Shown in pieces: positions 9,807 through 20,862 of a DNA stretch of 64,000 nucleotides. Under the pieces are notes generated by a model that ran no database searches, was not told the origin of the DNA, and saw only the letters and a list, made by a program, of their open reading frames with translations. The DNA is from Natranaeroarchaeum sulfidigenes (lineage in GTDB: Archaea; Halobacteriota; Halobacteria; Halobacteriales; Natronoarchaeaceae): assembly GCF_017094485.1 (NCBI RefSeq), contig NZ_CP064786.1, positions 1,860,001 to 1,924,000 on the forward strand. Reading direction: 5' to 3'. Positions within the stretch are counted from its first letter, which is position 1, and each line of letters starts with the position of its first letter. A program made the position numbers and the translations under genes.

Positions 9807-11141
9807 TTACTCCTCGAGTTCGACCTCGTCGTCTTCCGCATCCGCACGCCGCGCAACGTCGACGTGATAGTGTTCGAGAATATCCCGACCCAGTAGGAGG
9901 GGATACTCCATATGACTGCGGTCCTCCACGTTCGCCGCGACGGTATGGCGACGGCCGCCGACCCCGACGACGATATCGACGATCGGTCTGACTTTCGAGC
10001 GCTTCGAGCTTCCAGATTTTACCCGCATCTTGCTCTTGATCGGGCCCGCCCCGATCTCCGCGGCGAGGCTCGTGTCGATACTCGTTCGGGTCGCACCCGT
10101 GTCCGACTTCGCGTAGACGGTCTTCGAGTCGCTCGTGCCGCTGACCAGCACTTCCTCGGTGTAGCCGATTGGCACGATCTCCTGTTCGCTCGTGTGGGAC
10201 GGCTGTGGTCTGGCGGCGGGGACCGAATCGTCGAGTGTGCGCGCAATCGACTTGACGAGGTCATCGTCGATAGTCCCTCCTGCCCGCTCGATCGCCAGTT
10301 TCGCGATGTACGGGGCTGGGCTGGTTCCAGTTGCCTCGAAGAACCCTTTGAATCCCGCCGTCGGATTCACTTCCAGTACGTACCACCCATCCTCACCTTC
10401 GATCAGGTCCACCCCCGCGTAATCCAGACCGATGGCGTCAGTCGCATCCCGGACGATGTCACGAATCTCGTCGGTCAGTTGCTCCGTTGCGTCCCTGACA
10501 TCGCCGCCGAGCGAGACGTTCGTCCGCCAGTCACCATCGGGGGCGTACCGGTGCATCGCACCGATGAGATCATCGCCGACGACGTACACACGCAGATCCC
10601 GGTGTTTCTCGCCGTCCCGCTCGATCAGATCCTGCAGGAACGCGTACCGGTTGCCGACCATCGCGTTGACCGCCTCATCAGGGCCCACTTTCCACGTCCC
10701 GCCCCCGTGGGTGCCGATCGACGTCTTGTACACGGCCTCCGAACCGAACTCCTCCCGTCGTCGTGTGAGTGTATCACTCCCCAGTGCCAGTAACGCATCA
10801 GGTACTGGAACGCCAGCATCAGCGAGCGTCGTCGCAGCAGCGAACTTGTGCATCGCCGTCATCGTCGCCTCCGGCGTGTTCAGCATCGGTCGAGTTCCCT
10901 CGAAGACGTTCGCAATACCAAGCTCCTCGCAGGGCTGTGGAGTGTTCGAGAGCAACAGCCGGTTCGTGACAACGTCGACATCCGGTTCGATCGACACTGC
11001 ACCCCCGTCGATACTGACAGATGTGTTCTCCGCCCGCAGCCACTCGGTGCCGTACCCCAGATCGTCCACTGCGTTGAGAATTGCCTTCGTCTCCTTGCTG
11101 TTGTGGAGACTCAATACGCCGACAGTTAGATCATCGTTCAT
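9807..11141 (-). CDS. RimK-type glutamate ligase fused to RimB-like retropepsin domain
   Basis: This 444-residue two-domain protein has an ATP-grasp ligase of the RimK/LysX type at residues 1 to about 295, with YAGVDLIEGEDGWYVLEVNP and NPTAGFKGFFEATG forming the ATP/Mg site. The C-terminal part (about 325-430) is an aspartyl-protease-like fold of the RimB/PF05618 type, with KSDTGATRTSID and LLLGRDILEHY. RimK enzymes add glutamate or related amino acids to a protein or small acceptor. RimB is a retropepsin-like partner of RimK in pseudomonads. Here the two are one polypeptide. It is divergent (about 95 bp) from a zinc deacylase of the succinylglutamate desuccinylase class. The substrate is unknown. 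Confidence 0.88.
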   Translation of the reverse strand: MNDDLTVGVLSLHNSKETKAILNAVDDLGYGTEWLRAENTSVSIDGGAVSIEPDVDVVTNRLLLSNTPQPCEELGIANVFEGTRPMLNTPEATMTAMHKFAAATTLADAGVPVPDALLALGSDTLTRRREEFGSEAVYKTSIGTHGGGTWKVGPDEAVNAMVGNRYAFLQDLIERDGEKHRDLRVYVVGDDLIGAMHRYAPDGDWRTNVSLGGDVRDATEQLTDEIRDIVRDATDAIGLDYAGVDLIEGEDGWYVLEVNPTAGFKGFFEATGTSPAPYIAKLAIERAGGTIDDDLVKSIARTLDDSVPAARPQPSHTSEQEIVPIGYTEEVLVSGTSDSKTVYAKSDTGATRTSIDTSLAAEIGAGPIKSKMRVKSGSSKRSKVRPIVDIVVGVGGRRHTVAANVEDRSHMEYPLLLGRDILEHYHVDVARRADAEDDEVELEE

Positions 11142-11234
11142 GCCACAGAGTACGGAAGCCGCGTAAAAACGTTATCCGGTATCACTCCGTCGACGGAATC
11201 CGGGGGCGCCGTTTATATTCCTGTACGGACTGGT

Positions 11235-12320
11235 ATGGGCATGATCACTGACGACGGAACAGTACTCGAGCGGTTCGCCGATGCCGCCGAGGAAGCTGGC
11301 GACCCGTTCGTCTATCCCGACGGGCGCGTCAAACCCGGAGAGCGAGCCTATCTGTACCACGAGGTTAGCCAGACGTATCTCGGCGATCCCGTCAACATTC
11401 CCGTGACGGTTATCAATGGTCCAGCTGCTGGCCCAACGGTCTTTCTCACTGCGGCCGCTCACGGCGACGAGCTCAACGGTATCGCGGTCGTCCGTGAAGT
11501 CGCTCACGACTGGGATCACTCAAAGCTCAACGGCACACTCGTCTGCCTTCCCGTCCTCAACGTTCCCGGCTTCCTCGCGCAACAGCGATATCTCCCGATA
11601 TACGACCGAGATCTCAACCGGTCGTTTCCCGGAAGCCGTACGGGAAGCGGCGGTCGACGCATCGCCGCACGGATCTTCGATCACTTTATCGAGCCCTGTG
11701 ACCTCGGCCTCGACTTCCATACCTCCACGCGAGGCCGAACCAACATGCTCCACGCCCGCGCTGACATGACTGACGAAGATGTCGCACGACTTGCTCGCGC
11801 GTTCAGCACGAACGTTATCCTCGACTCAGAAGGGCCAGGCGGCACACTCCGGCGCGAAGCGAGTGAAGCCGGCGTGCCGACGATCACAGTGGAGATGGGG
11901 GAAGCCCACCGGTTCCAGCGCCCCCTGATCGACCGCGCTCTGAACGGTGTCGTCAGCGTACTCGCGGAATACGGTCTCTCCGAAGAGAGTACGGTCCACT
12001 GGCCCGGCTGGCGAACAGTCATCAGCGAGGACAGCGAGAAGACCTGGCTCCGGGCCGATGTGGGCGGTATCGTCGATATGGAACACGACCGAGGTGCGCT
12101 TGTCTACGAAGGCGATCGAGTCTGCACTATCTCGAATCCGTTCAAAACCAACACCGAAACGGTCGAAGCACCATTTACTGGCATTCTCGTCGGGGTCCTC
12201 GAAAACCCTGTCGTGTATCCCGGTAATCCCCTCTGTCACCTCGTTGAGCTAGACGCCGACACGCTCCGTGCAGTCGAACGCCAGCAGCAGTACGATCCCA
12301 CCCGGGAATCCTTCCTGTAG
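11235..12320 (+). CDS. Succinylglutamate desuccinylase/aspartoacylase-family zinc hydrolase
   Basis: This 361-residue M14-like zinc hydrolase has zinc ligands in HGDELNGI (His76, Glu79) and a likely third ligand in DFHTSTRGR. RDLNRSFPG forms the substrate-binding loop, and TITVEMGEAHRF carries the catalytic Glu. A beta-rich C-terminal domain at about 260-340 is usual for this group. Family members cleave N-acyl or isopeptide-like amide bonds of acidic amino acids. It is divergent from the RimK-RimB fusion, which suggests a ligation/removal cycle on a shared substrate; this is inference. An alternative start is ATG 11241. Confidence 0.87.
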   Translation: MGMITDDGTVLERFADAAEEAGDPFVYPDGRVKPGERAYLYHEVSQTYLGDPVNIPVTVINGPAAGPTVFLTAAAHGDELNGIAVVREVAHDWDHSKLNGTLVCLPVLNVPGFLAQQRYLPIYDRDLNRSFPGSRTGSGGRRIAARIFDHFIEPCDLGLDFHTSTRGRTNMLHARADMTDEDVARLARAFSTNVILDSEGPGGTLRREASEAGVPTITVEMGEAHRFQRPLIDRALNGVVSVLAEYGLSEESTVHWPGWRTVISEDSEKTWLRADVGGIVDMEHDRGALVYEGDRVCTISNPFKTNTETVEAPFTGILVGVLENPVVYPGNPLCHLVELDADTLRAVERQQQYDPTRESFL

Positions 12321-12398
12321 TTCCACACCTTTTCAACCGATTACGGGGCAACGCCGGGTCATGGTTGCACCGCCACATACCACATCAAGGGGCCTGCG

Positions 12399-12737
12399 AT
12401 GATCCCGACGATTGCGCCGCTCTCACAGGTTATTGACGGGGTCCGTGTTGCAGAAGGGACGACAACAACCTGTGACAACTGTCAGCAACAGCTCGAAGAA
12501 GGCCATCCGGTACGCAGTCGGATCGAGCAGCAGTCGCTGGTCGAAGAGTGGACGCCCTGTCGGTTGCACTGTGAACGCTGTGGGTATCAGGAGTCACTAA
12601 ATACACCCGGAACCGCGCTCGTTGCGGGACGACTCGGAACCGTTCGTGATACACAGACACAATCGTCGTGGCTTGTACTCCTCGAACCGGAGCCGATAAC
12701 CGTCTATCCGTACTGGCTCTCGCCCGGTTCGAAATGA
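12399..12737 (+). CDS. Small zinc-ribbon-like protein, unknown
   Basis: This 112-residue protein has one CxxC knuckle (TCDNCQQ, residues 26-29) and a second (HCERCGYQ, about 57-60), compatible with one structural zinc. The remainder is a short beta-rich domain ending in YPYWLSPGSK. No family is recognised. It lies on the plus strand and converges on the rRNA operon. Its stop codon directly precedes the rRNA terminator hairpin, which lacks a T-run in this gene's own direction. Confidence 0.6.
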   Translation: MIPTIAPLSQVIDGVRVAEGTTTTCDNCQQQLEEGHPVRSRIEQQSLVEEWTPCRLHCERCGYQESLNTPGTALVAGRLGTVRDTQTQSSWLVLLEPEPITVYPYWLSPGSK

Positions 12738-12768
12738 AAAACGCCTCCATGCTCGATGCATGGAGGCG
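12736..12768 (-). terminator. rRNA operon terminator hairpin
   Basis: A perfect 11-bp stem (12742-12752 with 12758-12768) encloses a 5-base loop and is followed on the minus strand by TTTTT. It lies directly downstream of 5S. The hairpin plus T-run orientation fits termination of rRNA transcription. Confidence 0.75.
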
Positions 12769-12778
12769 CGATATGACT

Positions 12779-12900
12779 GACAGGCGGCGATCCGGTGTTC
12801 CCAGAGGGTCTCCCACTCCAGTACTTGCCGTAACGCGGGCAGGCTTATCTTCCGTGTTCGGGATGGGTACGGGAGTTGCCCTGCCGCTCTGGCCGCCTTA
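12779..12900 (-). rRNA. rrf: 5S ribosomal RNA
   Basis: The minus strand reads TTAAGGCGGCC.., then CCCGTACCCATCCCGAACAC and GGAAGATAAGCC, and ends near GATCGCCGCC, pairing with the 5' end. This matches haloarchaeal 5S rRNA of about 122 nt. The ends are accurate to a few bases. It is the last gene of the operon. Confidence 0.93.
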
Positions 12901-12908
12901 ATCCCAAC

Positions 12909-12946
12909 CTGTGGACTCGAACCACAGTTCCAACAACCTGCGTTGG
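12909..12946 (-). other. tRNA-like T-arm and anticodon-arm pair in the 23S-5S spacer
   Basis: In transcript sense, a 5-bp stem CCAAC/GTTGG encloses a 7-nt loop. After two bases comes CTGTGG-TTCGAGT-CCACAG, a textbook T-arm with a TTCRANY loop. No acceptor or D-arm completing a tRNA is visible. It may be a tRNA relic or a structural mimic used in 5S processing. Confidence 0.5.
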
Positions 12947-12960
12947 TCGGTGACCACTCT

Positions 12961-13029
12961 TGTGTACGTGCGATCCAGTTTACGCCTGGACCAGTTCACA
13001 CAGCGCGAATACGCTCTGTTCGTGGACCA
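12961..13029 (-). repeat. 23S processing stem, 3' strand
   Basis: Minus-sense blocks TGGTCCACG, GAACTGGTCCA and CTGGATCGCACGTACACA pair with the segment at 15994-16062 upstream of 23S, including an uninterrupted 18-bp helix. Such stems enclose 23S and are cut by the archaeal splicing endonuclease at bulge-helix-bulge motifs. Confidence 0.85.
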
Positions 13030-13052
13030 GTGCAGATGAACACTCGTTATGA

Positions 13053-15967
<2,915 letters not shown>

Positions 15968-15993
15968 GCAAATAATTCGTGTGTCGTCTGTGT

Positions 15994-16062
15994 TGGACCA
16001 CGTCAGAGCAGACTCGCTGTCTGCGGAACTGGTCCAGTGGACGTCTGGATCGCACGTACACA
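15994..16062 (-). repeat. 23S processing stem, 5' strand
   Basis: In minus sense it reads TGTGTACGTGCGATCCAG, then TGGACCAGTTC and CGTGGTCCA. These are complementary in order to 12961-13029. The stem brackets mature 23S and ends about 27 nt before its 5' end. Confidence 0.85.
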
Positions 16063-16208
16063 TGGTTTCCTCACATTCGGGGTGGTCTAGCCGAATGTTC
16101 AACCCTTCCCATCCGCGCTTGCACGGGATGGTGCATCAGTTTCGTCGTACTCCAATCGAGCGCCCATTGCCGTATAAGGGCAACGGTTCTCGATTCGAGC
16201 ACGAGCCA

Positions 16209-16280
16209 TGGACCCACAGGGATTCGAACCCTGGGCATCCTCCTTGCAAAGGAGGCACTCTACCACTGAGCTATGGGCCC
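16209..16280 (-). tRNA. tRNA-Ala (UGC)
   Basis: This 72-nt gene has acceptor GGGCCCA/TGGGTCC with discriminator A. The D-arm is GCTCAGTGGTAGAGT and the anticodon loop is TTTGCAA (anticodon TGC). The T-arm contains GTTCGAATC. CCA is not encoded. It lies in the 16S-23S spacer, the usual place for tRNA-Ala in haloarchaeal rRNA operons, and is released by RNase P and 3' processing. Confidence 0.97.
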
Positions 16281-16309
16281 ACTCCCCTTCCGGGGAGATG
16301 GTGTATAGT

Positions 16310-16371
16310 GTTAGCTCTGGTAGTTCGTTAGCGTCCGGACGCTCGTGGTGGCGTCGCCGGCATGCGGACTA
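16310..16371 (-). repeat. 16S processing stem, 3' strand
   Basis: In minus sense this spacer segment reads AGTCCG..CCGGCGACG..CACGAGCG.., then CGAACTACCAGAGCTAAC. The last 18 bases are perfectly complementary to the 16S leader at 18035-18052 and the other blocks pair in order. It is the spacer half of the bulged stem that encloses 16S. Confidence 0.87.
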
Positions 16372-16414
16372 TGAATATGTAGGTGGGTCGGGGCGTCGCC
16401 CCGATCCCGGTCAG

Positions 16415-17885
<1,471 letters not shown>

Positions 17886-17887
17886 GT

Positions 17888-17966
17888 GCCTCCCTGGTGG
17901 GAGGCGGTTAGGCGGGATGCCATCCCAGAGGGATGGCGTCACCATTCGTTCCCGTAGTGGGAACGA
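17888..17966 (-). other. Three consecutive hairpins in the 16S leader
   Basis: Three perfect short-loop inverted repeats lie just 5' of 16S. They are GCCTCCC/GGGAGGC (17888-17905, 4-nt loop), GCCATCCC/GGGATGGC (17919-17937, 3-nt loop) and TCGTTCCC/GGGAACGA (17946-17966, 5-nt loop). They lie inside the long processing stem and may guide folding or maturation of pre-16S. Confidence 0.75.
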
Positions 17967-17992
17967 GATCGCGTTTGTAACATTGCATGAGT

Positions 17993-18052
17993 CCGTAATC
18001 CGGCGACGACCAGGCACGAGCGCCCGGATGTCGCCGAACTACCAGAGCTAAC
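17993..18052 (-). repeat. 16S processing stem, 5' strand (leader)
   Basis: In minus sense it starts GTTAGCTCTGGTAGTTCG and continues with CGCTCGTG, GTCGCCGG and CGGACT. All are complementary to the spacer segment 16310-16371, with internal bulges suited to archaeal splicing-endonuclease cleavage. Confidence 0.87.
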
Positions 18053-18130
18053 ATCAGATTCCATCGTGTACGGCGGACCGCAGGGGTGGAATCCTCATCT
18101 CTTTCGGACCTAAACAAACGAGAGTTGGGC

Positions 18131-18138
18131 ATATAACC
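18131..18138 (-). promoter_or_regulatory. rRNA promoter 3 (16S-proximal) TATA box
   Basis: The minus strand reads CGAAGGGGTTATATGCCCAA. Immediately upstream is an 8-bp dyad (18144-18163, GGATCGGA/TCCGATCC). The TSS is expected near 18106, giving a leader that starts outside the 16S processing stem. It is one of three promoters spaced about 110-125 bp. Confidence 0.75.
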
Positions 18139-18241
18139 CCTTCGGATCGGAGCCGTCCGATCCAATCTCGTTCGTTTCGACCCGTGGTGTCGGCGGCGAG
18201 CCGCCGACGACCGTTCGGATCAAAACGAAGTCGAGTGGGAC

Positions 18242-18248
18242 ATATAAA
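18242..18248 (-). promoter_or_regulatory. rRNA promoter 2 TATA box
   Basis: The minus strand reads GATGGGTTTATATGTCCCAC. A 7-bp dyad (18255-18273, GTCTCGG/CCGAGAC) lies directly upstream. Another hairpin (18189-18208, GTCGGCGG/CCGCCGAC) falls in the transcribed part between promoters 2 and 3. The expected TSS is near 18217. Confidence 0.75.
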
Positions 18249-18367
18249 CCCATCGTCTCGGATTCACCGAGACCGACTCGTTTGTCAGGTCTGAGATCAC
18301 GGGACGGATCGAACGTCCCGCGACCACGTCGTATCGTTCTTCGCATTACGTTCGGATGGCACGGGGA

Positions 18368-18374
18368 TATAAAA
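18368..18374 (-). promoter_or_regulatory. rRNA promoter 1 (distal) TATA box
   Basis: The minus strand reads GCTCTTTTATATCCCCGTG. The palindrome CTCGCGAG lies about 12 bases upstream, and a 7-bp hairpin (18300-18320, CGGGACG/CGTCCCG) lies in the transcribed region. The promoter is about 120 bp from the start of the divergent TFB-like gene. Confidence 0.72.
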
Positions 18375-18493
18375 GAGCGTCGTCTCGCGAGTACATTGAG
18401 AAAGGACAACGAACTACGTGGCAAGGAAAATTGGCACAAAGTACATGGGAGATCCGACGAGAATGTAGGGTATTCAGGAGACGACCGGCAGAG

Positions 18494-19078
18494 ATGGACA
18501 TCGAAGCTTTACATGAACGTGGACGCGAGCGGATCGGAGAGTTCGGAGCGACGCTTGACGTACGTGACGCCGTCGTAGAAACTGCAGGAGCTATCTTCAC
18601 CAGAGTGTATACAGAAGAGACACAGCAGGGACGCTCACTGACCACGGTCGCGGCTGCAGCGCTGTACGTCGCGTGCAAACAGGAAGGTGCGCCCGTGACA
18701 TCGAGCGCAATCGCGGACGCAGCGGATATCGAACACTCACATCTGCTACGACGGTCGAAGTGGGTGCAGACGGAGATCGGAACACCAGTCGATACGTTCA
18801 ACCCGAAACCGTTCGTCGACGAGTACGCCAATACTCTCGGACTGAGCGACGAGACGCGTGAACTCGCACGAAACGTCGTCACTGTGGCGACTGAGGAGGG
18901 TGTTGCGTCTGGAAAGTCTCCGTCCGGATTTGCGGCGGCTGCCATCTACTATGCCGCAAAACTTCGAGACGAAACCTGTACCCAGGACGATGTTCACGAG
19001 GCATCTGGTGTCAGCAAGATCACCATCAGAAACCGATATCAGGAGCAGGCGGAAGTCGTCGGTGACGTAACTCGATAG
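18494..19078 (+). CDS. TFB-like protein consisting only of cyclin folds
   Basis: This 194-residue relative of archaeal transcription factor B contains two cyclin-like repeats. The first is at about 12-95, with TTVAAAALYVACKQEGAPVT. The second is at about 105-190, with SPSGFAAAAIYYAAKL and a recognition-type helix SKITIRNRYQE. The N-terminal zinc ribbon and B-finger of true TFB (about 300 residues) are absent, so it could bind TBP-DNA but probably not recruit RNA polymerase normally. ATG 18494 is chosen because the upstream extension is basic, non-protein-like and overlaps the rRNA promoter. It is divergent from the rRNA operon, so it may regulate that operon; this is inference. Confidence 0.82.
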   Translation: MDIEALHERGRERIGEFGATLDVRDAVVETAGAIFTRVYTEETQQGRSLTTVAAAALYVACKQEGAPVTSSAIADAADIEHSHLLRRSKWVQTEIGTPVDTFNPKPFVDEYANTLGLSDETRELARNVVTVATEEGVASGKSPSGFAAAAIYYAAKLRDETCTQDDVHEASGVSKITIRNRYQEQAEVVGDVTR

Positions 19079-19220
19079 TTTGTTGTTAACGCGTGCGCGC
19101 GGACAAGGACGCCCGTGATCACGCACATTGAGACACACATGAGAAATCCGTGATGAGTCACAGAACGTACCGTCGTTAGTAACTTCTATACCACCGCGGT
19201 TCAAGGTTCAATACGAGAGT

Positions 19221-19613
19221 ATGAGTCAGTCTTACAATCGCGGGCTCGTCGAGGACTTCGGGCGGTGGCGGGAGTTCTCGGCCGGAATGTGGGCCTGGAT
19301 TTTCCACAAATTTACCGGATGGGTACTGATCGGGTACCTGTTCACCCACATCGCGGTCCTGAGCACGGCAATCGAAGGTGAAGCGACGTATAATGCGACA
19401 ATTCAGGGGCTAGAGGGGCTGTTGATGATCCGAATCCTCGAGGTCGGGCTGCTCGCCGTCGCGGTCTTTCACATCCTCAACGGCATCCGACTGCTGCTCG
19501 TCGACCTCGGCATCGGACTGGAGTCACAGGACAAGAGCTTCTATGCGTCCCTGTTCGTGACGGCACTGATCGTCGTCGCGAGCGTTCCGACGTTCCTCGG
19601 AGGTGGACTCTGA
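19221..19613 (+). CDS. sdhC: Succinate dehydrogenase membrane subunit C
   Basis: This 130-residue membrane subunit opens with an amphipathic N-terminus ([20 protein letters not shown]) followed by three helices. The second carries [17 protein letters not shown], a His that may take part in heme or quinone binding. It anchors the SdhAB catalytic part to the membrane and passes electrons to menaquinone in the TCA cycle and respiratory chain. It is first gene of sdhCDBA. The next start codon overlaps its stop, indicating translational coupling. Confidence 0.93.
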   Translation: MSQSYNRGLVEDFGRWREFSAGMWAWIFHKFTGWVLIGYLFTHIAVLSTAIEGEATYNATIQGLEGLLMIRILEVGLLAVAVFHILNGIRLLLVDLGIGLESQDKSFYASLFVTALIVVASVPTFLGGGL

Positions 19614-19984
19614 TGGCGGAGCGATACTCCTCGTTCGCCCCCGGAGGGACATCCTGGCTCCTGCAGCGAGTTACGGCCGTGTTCCTGATCGGCGTGCTCT
19701 CTTTCCACTTCTTCCAACTACACTTCGTAACACACGCGTACGAAATCGAATTTGCGGGAACACAGGCACGGATGCAGAATCCGGCGTACTACACGACAAT
19801 GGTGTTGTTCCTGATCGCTGGGGCGTTCCACGGGATCAACGGCGTCTACAACGCACTGGTCAATCAGGGTATCGAGGGGACGAAGCGAACGGCCCTCAAG
19901 TGGGGGCTGACTCTCGCAGGTATCGTACTGGTCGTGCAGGGAATCCGCGTTGCAAACGCAATGGCAGGTGTTTCGATCGTATGA
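19613..19984 (+). CDS. sdhD: Succinate dehydrogenase membrane subunit D
   Basis: This 123-residue membrane anchor subunit has three helices. Its N-terminal SWLLQRVTAVFLIG and LSFHFFQLHFVTH hold candidate quinone or heme ligands, and FLIAGAFHGINGVYNAL parallels the SdhC helix. The start ATG overlaps the sdhC stop (TGATG arrangement), and its own stop overlaps the sdhB start. The complex oxidises succinate to fumarate at the inner face of the membrane. Confidence 0.92.
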   Translation: MAERYSSFAPGGTSWLLQRVTAVFLIGVLSFHFFQLHFVTHAYEIEFAGTQARMQNPAYYTTMVLFLIAGAFHGINGVYNALVNQGIEGTKRTALKWGLTLAGIVLVVQGIRVANAMAGVSIV

Positions 19985-20859
19985 GCACACAGAAAGCGAA
20001 AGTCGAGACCGAAGAGCAGGCCGAAACAGAGGAGAAACCGTCGGCCGAACGGAGACTGGAAAAGAAACGCGCGAAAGCAAAAGAGCGCGCTGAAAAGGTA
20101 AAAGCCGACGAGAAGGCCGACTTCGAGGAGAACGCCGTCCAGATCAAGGTGTTTCGGTACGATCCCGAAGTCGCCGCAAAGCAAGAGCCGCGCTTTGACG
20201 ACTTCCACGTCCCCTACGAGAAGGGGATGACGGTGCTTGACGCGGTGATCTATGCACGTGATCACTACGACTCGTCGCTGACTTTCCGGCACTCCTGTCG
20301 ACAGGCCGTCTGTGGCTCGGACGCCTTCTTCATTAATGGCCGACAACAGTTGGCCTGCAAGACACAGCTCGGCGACTTGGAGGAGCCGGTCCGGATCGAG
20401 CCTCTACCCCATCAGGATGTCGTGAAGGATCTAGTCGTCGACATGGATCACTTCTACGACCAGATGCACGCCGTCGAGCCGTACTTCCAGAGCGAGGATA
20501 CGCCCGATTCGAGCGAACTGGAAGAACAGCGCCAGACCAGAGAGAACCGGGAGAAAATCAAGATGTCCTCACGGTGTATCTGGTGTGCCGCGTGTATGTC
20601 CTCGTGTAACATCGCGGCAGGCGACAACGACTACCTCGGCCCGGCAGCCATCAACAAGGCCTACAAGTTCGCGATGGACGACCGGGAAGAAGAGGAGCTC
20701 AAACAGCACCGACTCAACATCCTCGAACAGGAACACGGTGTCTGGCGCTGTCAGACCCAGTTCTCCTGTACCGAGGTGTGTCCGAAAGATATCCCGCTGA
20801 CCGAGCACATTCAGGAGCTCAAGCGGGAAGCTGTCAAAAACAACCTGAAGTTCTGGTAA
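19981..20859 (+). CDS. sdhB: Succinate dehydrogenase iron-sulfur subunit
   Basis: This 292-residue protein has a 2Fe-2S ferredoxin domain (HSCRQAVCGSDAF, then a last Cys in QQLAC). The C-terminal domain has the 4Fe-4S and 3Fe-4S Cys sets (CIWCAACMSSCN and CQTQFSCTEVCPKD). The N-terminus is extended by about 45 highly charged Lys/Glu residues not found in bacterial SdhB. The ATG at 19981 overlaps the sdhD stop (ATGA) and gives this length. It carries electrons from SdhA FAD to the membrane subunits. Confidence 0.95.
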   Translation: MSTQKAKVETEEQAETEEKPSAERRLEKKRAKAKERAEKVKADEKADFEENAVQIKVFRYDPEVAAKQEPRFDDFHVPYEKGMTVLDAVIYARDHYDSSLTFRHSCRQAVCGSDAFFINGRQQLACKTQLGDLEEPVRIEPLPHQDVVKDLVVDMDHFYDQMHAVEPYFQSEDTPDSSELEEQRQTRENREKIKMSSRCIWCAACMSSCNIAAGDNDYLGPAAINKAYKFAMDDREEEELKQHRLNILEQEHGVWRCQTQFSCTEVCPKDIPLTEHIQELKREAVKNNLKFW

Positions 20860-20862
20860 ACA

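Noticed and set aside
18356-18493. N-terminal extension of the TFB-like protein to 240 residues
   Set aside because: The added residues are basic and composition-atypical, contain no zinc ribbon, and cover the distal rRNA promoter.
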